NCBI GenBank assembly: GCA_947685225.1
Contig: CANTUV010000072.1
Coordinates: 1,116,001 to 1,180,000, forward strand
Origin: Garcia nutans
Lineage: Eukaryota > Streptophyta > Magnoliopsida > Malpighiales > Euphorbiaceae
Direction of reading: 5' to 3'
DNA length: 64,000 bases
A program made the position numbers and the translations under genes. Under the pieces are notes generated by a model. It did not search any database, had not been told where the DNA came from, and worked only from the letters and a program-made list of their open reading frames with translations. Shown piece by piece: positions 1-10,221 of the stretch (the first letter of the stretch is position 1; every line of letters starts with the position of its first letter).

Positions 1-2
1 AG

Positions 3-951
3 TTCGTAAAGAAGTGCCAACAATGTCAGATGTATGGTAACTTGAATCACATGCCTCCTGAAGAATTGCATTTTATGTCTTCACCCTAGCCCTTTTGCCA
101 CTTGGGATATCGACATTATAGGAGAGATACATCCAATAGCCTCAAACGGTCACCGTTTCATTGTAGTAGCGGTAGATTATTTTTTAAAATGGGTCAAAGC
201 CGAATCCTTCAACAAACTGGGCACAAGTCAAATGGCTAGATTTATTGAAAAGAACCTCATCTGCAGGTATGGGGTCCCGCATAGTGTGATATCAGACAAT
301 GGGGTACAGTTTCAAGGAGCAGTCAAGGATTTATTCTCGAAGTACCAAATCCATCATCACCAATTCTCTCCTTATAGACCAAATGCTAATGGTAAGGTAG
401 AAGCAACAAACAAGACAATTAAGCAAATTATGTCCAAGATGACCAAGACTTATAGGGATTGGTCAGAGATGCTTCCCTTTGCTTTGTGGGGATATAGAAT
501 AAGTGTGTGAACACCTACTGGAATGACACCGTTCTCTTTGGTTTGTGGGATGGAAGCAGTGTTGCCAATTGAAATTGAGATTAAGTCATTGAGAGTAGTC
601 TTGGAAGCTGAGCTGTTTGAAACAGAATGGGTAGTGAGCAGATACATGCAGTTAGCTTTACTAGAAGAGAGAAGGTTAAAGGCATTGTATCATTATCAAC
701 TGTATCAAAAGAAGATAGCTCAGGCCTACAATAGAAGGATTAAAATCAGAAAACTTAAAGTCAGGGATTTAGTGTTGAAACAATGTAAGCCTAATATATT
801 TGATCCAAGAGGGAAGTTTAGGCCTAGCTGGGAAGGGCCATATGTCGTGAAACAAGTCATGAACAAGGGTACAATGAAGCTATCAGACATGGATGAGAAC
901 GAGTTTAGTGAGCCAATAAACATTGACTGGTTGAGGAGGTTTTATGCATAA
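3..951 (+). pseudogene. Tat-lineage Ty3/gypsy integrase, 3' end of pol, broken
   Basis: This is the C-terminal part of a retrotransposon polyprotein; integrase joins the DNA copy to the genome. The first codons give the CxxC half of the HHCC zinc finger (KKCQQCQMYGN). The core follows, with a WDIDIIG segment (first catalytic D), a SDNGVQF segment (second D) and PNANGKVEATNK (catalytic E). The tail ends GTMKLSDMDENEFSEPINID then WLRRFYA and a stop, typical of Tat-type pol ends with no chromodomain. Breaks: a frameshift and stop near 87-95, and an in-frame TGA at 508-510 that fits decay of a CGA codon. Everything upstream (gag, protease, RT, RNase H) lies outside the window. Two antisense genes downstream support the Tat assignment. 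Confidence 0.9.
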
Positions 952-959
952 AAAAAAGA

Positions 960-1140
960 AGGAAAAAGAAAGAGAGCTTGTTGGGTTGAAAACCCAAAAA
1001 AGGCGGCCTAGGCAAAAGTTAGAGCAGTCTGCTAGTTCCAAAAACCCGAAAGGGCGGGCTAGGCAACAATTAGGGCTAAATGAGAGAAAATCATCAATTA
1101 GAAAACCTGAAAGGGCTAGTTGGCAACAGGAGTGATCTTG
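960..1140 (+). repeat. Tat 3' hairpin-motif array, block I
   Basis: About three degenerate units of roughly 55-60 bp follow the pol stop directly. Each has a GAAAACCC-n4-GGG core and ends in a CTAGGCAA or TTGGCAA word, with TTAG linking units. CCC pairs with GGG, and outer arms such as CTAGT/ACTAG extend the stem in better-kept units further on. The same motif recurs at 1810-2105 and 12960-13075. It is non-coding and its role is unknown. Confidence 0.75.
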
Positions 1141-1368
1141 TGTATGCTGGCTTTATGTTTGGTTGTTCCCCAATTTAATAAAACAAAATTAATGTTAAAA
1201 TTGTTCTATGTGCACTGTTATAAGTATTTGACCATATATGGATGAAATAGATAAACACAATAGCAAAAGGTGATGACAAATTATAAAAGGAAAAGAATCA
1301 TCTTTTATTACTTTAATTAATTTTTCATCCTAACAATACACTTTCTGAATTGACAAATGTAAAATCTA

Positions 1369-2727
1369 TGGTAGACGGTAAGTGTAATGTGCAGGCCAGC
1401 TTTGCCTCAACTGATCCAAGTAGGCTTCAGTAAAGCAAGGCATGTCTAAATCAAGAGTGAATTCAGAATCGCGAAGCTCAGCTCCGTACTGACGGCCAAG
1501 TTGGCAAGGATCATAACAAGTACCTCGACGAAGAGCAGCAAGAGGAACATGCATCAAGTATGTCCGCATGGTTATACGAGAAATCCTCCACCAAGGTACC
1601 AACCAATATATGTTGACTTCAGTGTGTGAGTGGATCCAGTCAACCTAGTCAGCATATGAAGAAGCAGGATGGAGTAGTTTCCTAGCGGAATGATGCCGTG
1701 GCAGATATCTGGCAAAATCCATAGATGGAGTATCAAGCAAGCAGAGACGCTCCTAAAGCCAAATCTGTGAGGAAAAAATAATAAAATAAAAAAGAAGAGA
1801 GAAAAAGAGTCCGCTAAGTTGAAAACCCGTAAGGGCAACTTAGGCAAAAATCAGGATAGCTCGCTAGTTCTGAAAACCCACATGAGCAGACTAGGCAAAT
1901 ATTAGAGCAATATAAAAAAATAATATAATAAAAGAGAGTCCACTAAGTTGAAAACCCGTAAGGGAAGCTTAGGCAAAAATTAGGACAGCTCGCTAGTTCC
2001 GAAAACCCGTATGGGTAGACTAGGCAAAAATTAGAGCAATAAAATAAAGAAGAAAAGAAGAAAAAGAAAACCTAAATTGAAAACCTGAAAGGGCAGTTTA
2101 GGTAATTACCTGAAGCAACAATGGACTCCCGGTCAGTCTCTTTGACAATCCTAATTTAAGTTGGTCTAATCCAACTAAAGTCTCGGCTAAGGTCACAGGT
2201 ATCGGGGACAAGCCTCCTTCCATTTGGTCCATAATATCCAATACTCATGGATCAATATTGCCATCGAAAGAAACAAGCAAGAATTGGCCAAGCAAGCAAA
2301 GACAAAGCATACGTCCCCATGCCTTAGTAGGAGCCAAATGAGAGAGACAAAAATCAATCAAGGGAGCAAGTAGAATTTTCTCACCTCTCATTAACTGAAG
2401 AACTTTGGGTTTTGAAATTTGAAATAACATCTGCATCTTCTGTTGAGTCTTGGAAATCGATGTGGGTAGTGCCATTTGTTGATTATTTGGATATCCGAGG
2501 ATGGCCTCAAATTCTTCAATCAAGGGACATATTTCAAAGCCATTAATTTTAAATGTCCTAGAATCCACATTCCAAAAATAAGCCATGGCATGTAAAAAGG
2601 AATGGTCCAATTTAACATTTTGAAATTACTTTAAAATATCAAGTTTTGACCAAGAAATTTGCTTCCAGTGAATGGCATTCATATTCTTAAATAGAATTTT
2701 TGTCTTCTTTAAATGAAGTTCGGTCAT
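1369..2727 (-). pseudogene. DUF7745-like antisense gene of a Tat element, two exons, broken
   Basis: I infer a two-exon gene opposite to pol. Exon 1 runs from ATG 2727 to 2110 (206 codons) and ends at a GTAATT donor. Exon 2 runs from 1764, after a CCTCACAG acceptor, to a stop at 1366-1368. Both junctions keep the same phase, which supports the model. Exon 1 encodes AMAYFWNVDSRTFKINGFEI then CPLIEEFEAILGYP, the N-terminal signature of proteins annotated as DUF7745 in plants. Exon 2 carries W-rich segments (IYWLVPWWRISRITMRTY) and ends QSWPAHYTYRLP. It is dead here: TAA at 2626-2628, TGA at 2245-2247, TAG at 1753-1755 and one more TAG in exon 2. The 345-bp intron holds hairpin array II. Antisense extra ORFs downstream of pol are a known trait of plant Tat elements; the function is unknown. 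Confidence 0.7.
1810..2105 (+). repeat. Tat 3' hairpin-motif array, block II
   Basis: Alternating units read CTAAGTT-GAAAACCCGTAAGGGC-AACTTAG and CTAGTTC...CCCGTATGGG...ACTAG, spaced by GGCAAAAATTAG. Outer arms (CTAAGTT/AACTTAG and CTAGT/ACTAG) are complementary, as are the inner CCC/GGG, so each unit can fold alone. At least five units are visible. The array fills the inferred intron of the antisense DUF7745-like gene. Confidence 0.8.
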
Positions 2728-3129
2728 TGTTGATGATGAATGAAGGAAAATCAAAATTGTTAAAGGGAGTTTTTACGTTGAAGTGGAAAATTGTTTGGTT
2801 TCTGTATGAAATTATGGCGTGAAAGGTGATTTATACAGAGGAAATAAGCTTTTCCAAAATTGATAAGGAAAAGATGATAGGAAAAGAGTGAGACCGTGTT
2901 GCATGAAATAAGGAATTGGCGACGAAAGTTTTTTGCCGTATTGCATTTGGCTTTGTAGTGGTGCTATGTAAATGTTAAAATATGAAGAGAAAAGTATAAT
3001 AATTGTGGCGCAGTAATGATGATATTAAAAAAAAAGAACTTGCAGTAAAGATAGAAATTATGTATCGTCATTATTATTTTTATGCTTATTGTACAATGTT
3101 TATACAATTGATACAATATTTATATATCA
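2728..3129. other. Spacer between the two antisense genes
   Basis: This stretch is AT-rich with no recognisable coding on either strand. It would hold the promoter and 5' leader of the DUF7745-like gene and the 3' trailer of the plant mobile domain gene. I see no clear TATA box or polyadenylation signal. Confidence 0.4.
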
Positions 3130-5421
3130 CTAAGAAGGTGGTGGTAGGTCATCAAATAAAGCCCTAAAAAAATCATCGCCTCTTGAAGGAGGAGGCAAAC
3201 CACTCGTCCCAAGTCCACCCGAAGTAGGAGCACCAAAATCCCTATTACCTTGGAGTTCCTATCTATCATGGTCCTCATCAGAAGAAGACGAAAGGATCTC
3301 ATGGTCATCAGTTTGGGGGCCTCTAGATGAAGAAGCACTAGGATCCCTCATTCCCTGAAATCGGAATTCTCAAAAAATTTGTTCTGATTGATGATATAAA
3401 TTTTCAAAATGAGAAGCCTGCAGACGACTAGCGGCCAACTCTTCTTGAAGTTTCTTATTTTGTTCTTCAAGCATCCGCTGTGAGCCAGAAATGAAAAAAG
3501 TAAGAGCACACATAATCGTTCATACATATAGCATAAATTACCATGAAACAAGAAAACTTACCAGGTAATTCATATCAATGCCCTAGGAATGAGTTGGCAT
3601 ATCTGGCGGACTAGAATGAGCAAATGAAGCAGCAGTAAAAGAAGGTCTAGCCTCATGATCAAATGAGCCAACAGCCTATAACAATCATTAAAAAAGTTAA
3701 GGGGGGAAGCGATTACAATGAAAAATGGTAAAAGTTTACCTGATAAGTGCTAGCCCCGAGATGTGGAAGGAATTCTCCTCCCTCTTCATCTCTACCCTCA
3801 TTTTCTTCGGGAATTTCCCATACACAACAGGAGATACATCAAAATTCAAGAGCCTATTTGAATAAAAAGGGGATAAGATGCACCCGGTGCATGGAGAAAT
3901 GTCTCAACGTCATGACAGTGTCGGGCCAACCACCATGCATCCTCTAGCATTGATATAATATTTAAAGTATATTTCGGGCAACGCATCAAGACCCTCCGCT
4001 GCTCTGGGCCAAGAAACCACTCATAAACTCTCTCTTCGAGAAACCAGCCACTAGACACTGGGCCAGCGATGACTCGATGAGTATGTTAGAAAGATAGTAT
4101 ATCATTCATGAAGGGAGTCCAGTTTGTCCGCTCTTCTAGGTTCCACCAGGCCAAATTCACCTGCAAAATGACATAAGGTAAGTAAACTTTCATATAAATT
4201 TTAAAGCATACTAATGCTATTTTACCTGGTCCCAGGTTAAGTGACTCAACACGAAGTGTTGGGTATGCACATGGTGAGAGCCGGGAACTTCCACGCGATC
4301 AGACAACCAAAAACTTAATCTTGGATACCCGACCCTCTCTCAGGAAATACCAGGCACCTTCACAAGGTTGTGCTGATATGCCCATGCCTACAATAATAAT
4401 AGAGATCAAATTCATGCAAGAATAAGAATGAAATTGACATTGGTGGAAGAAGAGTGCCTCGACAACTTCCATAAAGCCGACAAAAGACTTCTTATTTCAG
4501 CAAATTTTTTTAAGACCATGATAAAGACAGGTGAGACCAGCTTCACCCCAGCCATAAAGTGGTACCATCCTAAAATAAGAAAGGGCCTCAACATTGACAA
4601 ATGGATGGTAGATTCATTGCTGCCTAAGATGGTTGACCCAAGCAAATATAACAAAAATCCTTAAGCATACTGTTGGGCCGTGTCCCTGTGAACCCGCCCT
4701 TTGTAGTTCATCCAATAACTACGAATTGGCTCAATTTTTATCTTAAAAGGCCCTTTATATGATGGTTCCATACCAATTAATTGCTGAATTTCTTCAAATG
4801 TCAAAATATCATTGGTAAGAAGAATTGAAACACCATCATACCGAATGCCGGTTATAGCAGCAAAGTTGACCGGACCAATTGTCATCTCTCCAACAGGCAA
4901 GTGAAAAGTATTAGTTCTGTCCAACCATCATTCTGCAAGTCCCTGGACTATGCTCTGGTCTATCAGATACTCCTCGGATGGTAATTGTAAGATGAAGCTC
5001 TCAAAGCCGCAATCTCGGATAATCTGCTTTACCCGAGAAGGCGCTACATCATACCATTGTCGGACTTTATAGATACACCCTCCAGCCTGAATAACGCAAC
5101 GATCACGCTAACACGAAGCCAGGTAAGTTAATACCAGGTAAGTATATCATTAGTCTATCAAATTAATATATTTTTCCTAAATTTTCTAAAAGACAAAAAT
5201 ATAAATAAAAAGTAAAGACAAACATAATAAAAAAGAGAAAAAATAACAGCAAAAACGAAAAAAAAAAAAAGAAAAGAAGAAAAAATAATTACCTTGCTCT
5301 TTTGATTTGAACTACGATGAAGCGGCATCCCGGCTAGTAGATTTATATTTCCATCTTCATGATGCAGAATAAACTCCAATAACTCAGCATTAGAATGAGT
5401 TCCTGATCTTGAAGCATGCAT
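3130..5421 (-). pseudogene. Plant mobile domain (MAIN-like) antisense gene of a Tat element, broken
   Basis: This is a multi-exon gene opposite to pol. Inferred exons: 5421-5293; about 5097-4412; 4387-4226; about 4160-3746; about 3675-3562; and a last coding part ending at stop 3130-3132. Donors and acceptors are visible as GTAATT, GTAAAA, GTAAGT and TTGTAG, TTGCAG, TTATAG. The plant mobile domain is plain: GFESFILQLPSEEYLID, then WLDRTNTFHLPVGEMTI and ITGIRYDGVS, then LLYLLGSTILGSN, and YGWGEAGLTCLYHGLKK in a shifted frame. The C-terminus has a short coiled-coil-like EEQNKKLQEELAASR and an acidic-serine tail. Lesions: TGA 4928-4930 beside the conserved W, TAA 4661-4663, a frameshift near 4550, and several later stops. 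Host relatives (MAIN/MAIL) act in silencing and meristem upkeep. This copy belongs to the transposon. Confidence 0.8.
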
Positions 5422-5924
5422 TTTTTTCAAAACTATATGCTAAATTTGAGAGAATTATAGCTATTAACGAAAGGAATGAAAATTTACTGTGAATGAAATG
5501 AAGAAATTCGTTCGTTTATATAGAGGAACAACAAAGAAAAAACAAAATTCAAAAAGTAAATTTTACTATTGATAAATAGTAAATTTTACTAATGATAAAT
5601 AGTATGTTACTATTTACAATAGTAAATTACTATTTACAAATAGTAGGTTACTATTTAGGATACTATTTATAAATAGTAGGTTACTATTTATGAATAGTAA
5701 ATAGTGCATAAACAGTAACTACACAATAAATAAACAGTAAATTCAATCATTCAATTTAATCATTCAAATACTTGCGTGTATATAAATATTTTTTCCACTA
5801 TTAAATATTTTTACACGGAGGGGCAAGGAGAAGATATGTGCATAAAAATTAGCTAAATTTTTTTGCAAACAAAATTTATATGCTTCTCACTATAATTATT
5901 TTTTGCAGATAATTAAATCTCTAG
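5422..5924. other. Upstream region of the antisense gene with short palindromes
   Basis: There is no coding. From about 5560 to 5725 the words TACTATTTA and TAAATAGTA alternate in both orientations; TACTATTTAT-AAATAGTA at 5661-5678 is a perfect 18-bp palindrome. The rest is AT-rich leader-like sequence that would include the promoter of the plant mobile domain gene. Confidence 0.6.
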
Positions 5925-6475
5925 GGTCCATAAACCAAATTATCCTTAGGTCCAGAACCTAAAATCTCTTCTAAGTCCAGAACTTAGCTCGGGTCCAGAA
6001 CCCGAATTACCTTTAGGTCCAGAACCTAAAATCTCTTCTAAGTCCAGAACTTAGTTCGGGTCCAGAATCCAAAATTATTCTTAGGTCCAGAATCTAAAAT
6101 CTCTTCTAAGTCCAGAACTTAGCTCGGGTCCAGAACCTGAATTACCTTTAACTCTAGAACCTAAAATTCCTCCTATGTCCAGAAATTAGTTCGGGTCCAA
6201 AACCCAAAATTATCCTTAGGTCCAAAACCTAAAATCTCTTCTAAGTCCAGAACTTAGCTCGGGTCTAGAACCCGAATCACCTTTAGGTCCAGAACCTAAA
6301 ATTCCTCCTAAGTCCAGAACTTAGCTCGGGTCCAGAACCCAAATTATCCTTAGATCCAGAACCTAAAATCTCTTAGTTCGAGTCCAGAACCCAAAATTAT
6401 ACTTAGGTCCAGAACCTAAAAGTATTCTTTGAGTCCAGAACTCAAACTGGGTCCAGAACCCAAAACATCAACCAT
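5925..6475 (+). repeat. Hairpin array with constant CCAGA loop
   Basis: About twenty short units share the core GTCCAGAAC. The flanks differ from unit to unit yet stay complementary: TTAGGT/ACCTAA, CTAAGT/ACTTAG, TCGGGT/ACCCGA, TTGAGT/ACTCAA and TGGGT/ACCCA. The three commonest stems rotate in order. The array ends about 60 bp before the polypurine tract of the Tat element, so it is part of the element's 3' untranslated region. Confidence 0.85.
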
Positions 6476-6537
6476 CTCAGAAAAATTAAGTCTTATTGCT
6501 TTTCACTCTCTTTTACTAAAGTCTCAGAACGTTCAAG

Positions 6538-6548
6538 CAGGGGGAAAC
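6538..6548 (+). other. Polypurine tract of the Tat element
   Basis: CAGGGGGAAAC lies directly before the LTR start. In LTR elements such a purine run primes plus-strand DNA synthesis. Its position and G-run fit. Confidence 0.75.
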
Positions 6549-6938
6549 TATAGACCCTTAATTTTTGACCCAGTCCGGTCCAATATATTTTATTTAGTCC
6601 AAAAAAGTTTTTGTATTATCTTAATTAAATAATATTTGTTTTAGTATTTATTTTTTATAATTTTTTAAGAAAAATTTATAATAATAAAATAAATAAATAA
6701 ATAAAAATAAAAATCGACGAGAGAAAAATCAACGATGAAAAAATTCATCGCCGAAAGTAATTGGTAGAAATGGTATTGGGAATCGAGTCATCCACCCCTT
6801 ACTTTTTCCTGGCCCATCTGGGTGGTGACTCCATTTTCTCCGGACTTAGGTCAGTGTTCTCTAAGGCTCCAAGCCTAAATAGTGCCGAAGTCGCAAGAAC
6901 CATTCCACTGGGAGTGGGGGCAAAAATCTCCGCTCACA
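6549..6938 (+). mobile_element. Tat 3' LTR, internally shortened
   Basis: The LTR starts TATAGACCCTTAATTTTT, where TGTAGAC is usual for this lineage (second base changed), and ends GCTCACA. The last 160 bp (from about 6780, GAATCGAGTCATCCACCCC) match the ends of the LTRs at 43458-43622 and 59910-60072. Only about 390 bp remain, against 2.2 kb for the LTR at 41382, so the middle is probably deleted. No primer site follows. Confidence 0.75.
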
Positions 6939-8087
6939 CCATTATAAACCTTGGTTACATGGCTCGACACTTGAAACCAAACTCATCAACATGAACCTAG
7001 CCATAAGAGTTAACCTTACACAATCTTAGACACAAGAGCTAGCCTTTCCTACCTTGCCTCAAAAGGCTCAACATCCAACCTAGCCCTAATAGGTTCAACA
7101 TCCAACCAAGCTATAATGGCTTGCCATCCAACTTATCCCCAATAGGTTCACAATCTAATAGCCCACCATCTAACCTAGCCATATGGCTTGCATTTTAAGA
7201 ACACACCTATTTACTTACTTCACCATATTACTTTGCCACATGGTTCACCTTTTGGGAGCACACCCATTAATCATACCTAGCCACATGGATAACCCTTTTA
7301 AGAGCACGCCCACCCAATTCAACCATAATGGCCCACTATCCTACCTAGCTCTATGGTACACCTCTTGGGATAGTGCCCATTCAACCAAGAAATAAATGGC
7401 TCCCCATACACCAAACCACCTGACCACATGACCAGTACCCATATGAGCCACCTTAAGTTGTAGCCCATGCACCAAACCACCTAACCACATGAACCATACC
7501 CATGTAAACCATCCCAAGCCTTGGACTGATAGCCCTAATCACCTAACCACATGAACTATACCTAAGTGCACCATTTCAAGCCTTGGATCGATAGCCTTAA
7601 TCACCTAACCACATGAACTATACCCAAGTGAAACATTTCAAGCCTTTGACCGATAGCCCTAATTACCTAACCACATGAACTATACCCAAGTGAACCATTT
7701 CAAGCCTTGGACCATAGCCCATTTCCAAGGCCCCTTGGCCACATGTACCAGGCCCCTTACACCTTAAAATTTCATTCATGTATGTAACCATTTAGCCTCA
7801 ATAACTACACTTCATAACCACAACATATGAACCATGGCCCATGTGCCTAAATATTTTGACATATGAACCATGACCCATTGACTAGCACTTTGACCATACT
7901 CAAATTAAAATGCATTATCTACCCTGGCCTATATATGGGCCATTAACCATGAGCCACTCATCACTAATTTCCTACCCATTGGAACCATTTGTGCAAGTCT
8001 TAGATCATCTATACCCTTTCGCACCAATTGAGTAATCCAGCTCTCCTCAAAACCTTTACTGACCTAGCTCTTCATGTGAAGGTACCC
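6939..8087 (+). repeat. Tat-type leader with 62-bp tandem array
   Basis: No coding is visible. 7000-7450 has loose repeats of words such as CATCCAACCTAGCC. From about 7454 to 7763 a clear tandem array has a 62-bp period: the word AAGCC starts at 7516, 7578, 7640 and 7702, and units carry CACCTAACCACATGAAC. The stretch precedes a Tat gag remnant, as the long leader of such an element would. Confidence 0.7.
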
Positions 8088-9139
8088 ATGGCCCAACAAG
8101 GAGACAACACTGAGATGCCCCCTTACCTGCAAACTTTTCTCAAGAAATAAGGAGAGAACTTTCAAATTGCTCTCAATGCCCAACAAGTTTACTTTACTTA
8201 CCTCCTTAAGAAGTAAGCGACCCATCATGCTCATTCTATTAGTCTCATTAAAGTACAACCAAAGAATTTTCAAGCAGTGCTTATTACAAAATAGGCTTGT
8301 GTTGTTGAGCTCATCAAGAAGCTGATAGAACATGTTGAAACTACCACTACATTGAACATCCAACATGCCAATTTTAGGAATATCCTAATTGATTATTTGA
8401 AGGCTCAACACCAGATCTCAAATAAGTCAGATCAAACCAACACAACAACTAATCCAGCAGCAACCTAAAAGTATCCCCAAGTAAACATTAACCTTCTTCC
8501 ATCCTTGAATCATGTTCAAGGTAGAGAAGATAACTTCAATCACTAGAAACTCATAAAACATGACACAAGAACAATGGATCCCTCAAGATGGCCAAGCATT
8601 TCAAGAAGACTAACACCAAAAGGGAATATACAGACTTGGGGATGCCATTAGGCCTAGTCTATGTGAATGCTTTAGAAGCTCATCTAGTGACACCTCTAGA
8701 ACCAAGCAAGCCTCCTTTCCCCTTACCTAAGAGTTATAAGGTCAATGAATATTATTCATATCACCAAGGAGGCGGACAAAAAACTAATGAATGCAAAAGT
8801 TTGAGGCATAGAATTCAGGACTTCTTTAATAATGGGATGATCATTCCACAAAAGGTGCCCAATGCTAGTATCCTTTCCCAACCACCATTAAGGCTGGATT
8901 GAACATGCCTTGATCAAATAGATCTCCCCGTATCCACCAAAATGTCAATTACATTTCCTAACCAAAGTAGGAAAATAACCCCTTTCATGCCTACCAACCA
9001 GAGACCTTTAACAATTGGTATTATGAGAAGGCTGAGTCCTAGTCTAGTCAAAGCCCGTGTCAGATACCAAGCCAAGGTTAAAAAATTGAGTCCAAGTCTC
9101 AAAGTATCAAGTCAAAAATCGATATCAATCAAAATATAA
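8088..9139 (+). pseudogene. Tat-lineage gag remnant
   Basis: The recognisable part is 8588-8902 and its in-frame continuation to about 9139. It contains REYTDLGMPLGLVYVNALEA, PLEPSKPPFPLPKSY and then VNEYYSYHQGGGQKTNEC with LRHRIQDFFNNGMI. This is the C-terminal region of Tat-type gag, where family members normally have a CxxH-H-C zinc knuckle; here the first C and the H are changed. The part from 8088 (ATG, MAQQGDNTEMPPYLQTFL) is in another frame with stops, so at least one frameshift separates them. Gag would form the particle. The upstream shortened LTR suggests either a tandem element or a chance juxtaposition. Confidence 0.65.
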
Positions 9140-9746
9140 GTTGGAGTCTCAAAAGTTTGAGTCTACCAATATCAAGTTAAAGTCAAAATCATAGTCCAGT
9201 TGGAGTCTCAAAAGTTTAGGTCTACCAACATCGAGTCAAAAATCGAGTAAATTGAAATCAAAATTTAAGTTCAAATCCACCAACATCCAGTTAAAATTTG
9301 AGTCAATCCAAGTCAAAGTCAGAGTCTATTCTGAGTCAAAGCCTATGTCAAACATTAAGGCTGCAAAGTTAATCCCTTGTGTAATATTTAATACAAATAT
9401 GGAGTTTTCTTCTCATCATTTTCTATGCATTGTCCAAAAAGAAAAAAAGAAACAAAAAACAAAGAAAAAAAACAAAGTAAAGCAATAAACAATGACATTG
9501 GCATTACATTATCATCCGATAGCAGAGGACCAATCCTTTTGAAGAATTTATAAGAGCAATATAATAAAGCTGGTCAATAGAAGTTCCAAGTCAATATCCT
9601 TTGAAACCCCACATGGATCATTAGAAAAAAAAAAGAGAAGATAGAAAAAATCTAAAGAAAAGAAAAAACATCATCCAATAAATGAGGACTGACCCTCTAG
9701 AAGAATTTATGAGATCAAAGATCAAGAAGCATAAAGCAAAATAATT
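9140..9746 (+). repeat. Degenerate GAGTCTCAAAAGTTT repeats and AT-rich tail
   Basis: 9050-9370 repeats GGAGTCTCAAAAGTTT and CTACCAA(C/T)ATC(A/G)AGT at about 60-bp spacing, with decay. 9370-9746 is A-rich with no recognisable coding; the words around 9520-9560 and 9680-9720 (CCAATAAATGAGGACTGACC) are loosely repeated. It is probably the interior of the degraded Tat copy. Confidence 0.5.
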
Positions 9747-10179
9747 CTTCCTGTAACACCCCCACATCCAATGCACACATACTACAACTACAACCATGTA
9801 GCATAAGTGCACCAAACATAGGGATGCTACGGTTTTCTTCAACATTCAAAACATTTAAATAGATACAATACTATTATCATTATATAATATAGAAAAGTAG
9901 ATCATTTACTTTTAAAATAAAACACATTAGATATATATATACATACATATAGTTATTTCACAGCGGAAGTCATAAAATATTTACATATTTGAAAACACTT
10001 AATTCCATATTTACAAATATACAAATATGTACATTTAATCAATACTTTACAAAATATAAAAAGAGTTATACATGATTGGCAAATCTCCTTTGATCTTTAA
10101 GTCTCCAAAAATCAACTCTTCACTGTCTACTCTCACTCGGTTTCGAAGAGCTCTCGGGTTCGATTCTAACAGTTCTATC

Positions 10180-10221
10180 ACCTGCGCGATTAAACACTAT
10201 CGCGCTAAGCCAAGGGCTTAG
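10180..10221 (-). other. LTR double hairpin
   Basis: Stems CTAAGCC/GGCTTAG and GCGCGAT/ATCGCGC stand side by side (minus strand), identical to element A. A conserved AGGT follows. Confidence 0.85.

Noticed and set aside
3747..4058. Plus-strand frames at 3747-3947 and 4428-4664
   Set aside because: They oppose exons of the plant mobile domain pseudogene and show no domain.
5925..6475. CRISPR-like regular repeats
   Set aside because: The spacers are complementary arms of small hairpins, not unique sequence; plant nuclear DNA, no cas genes.
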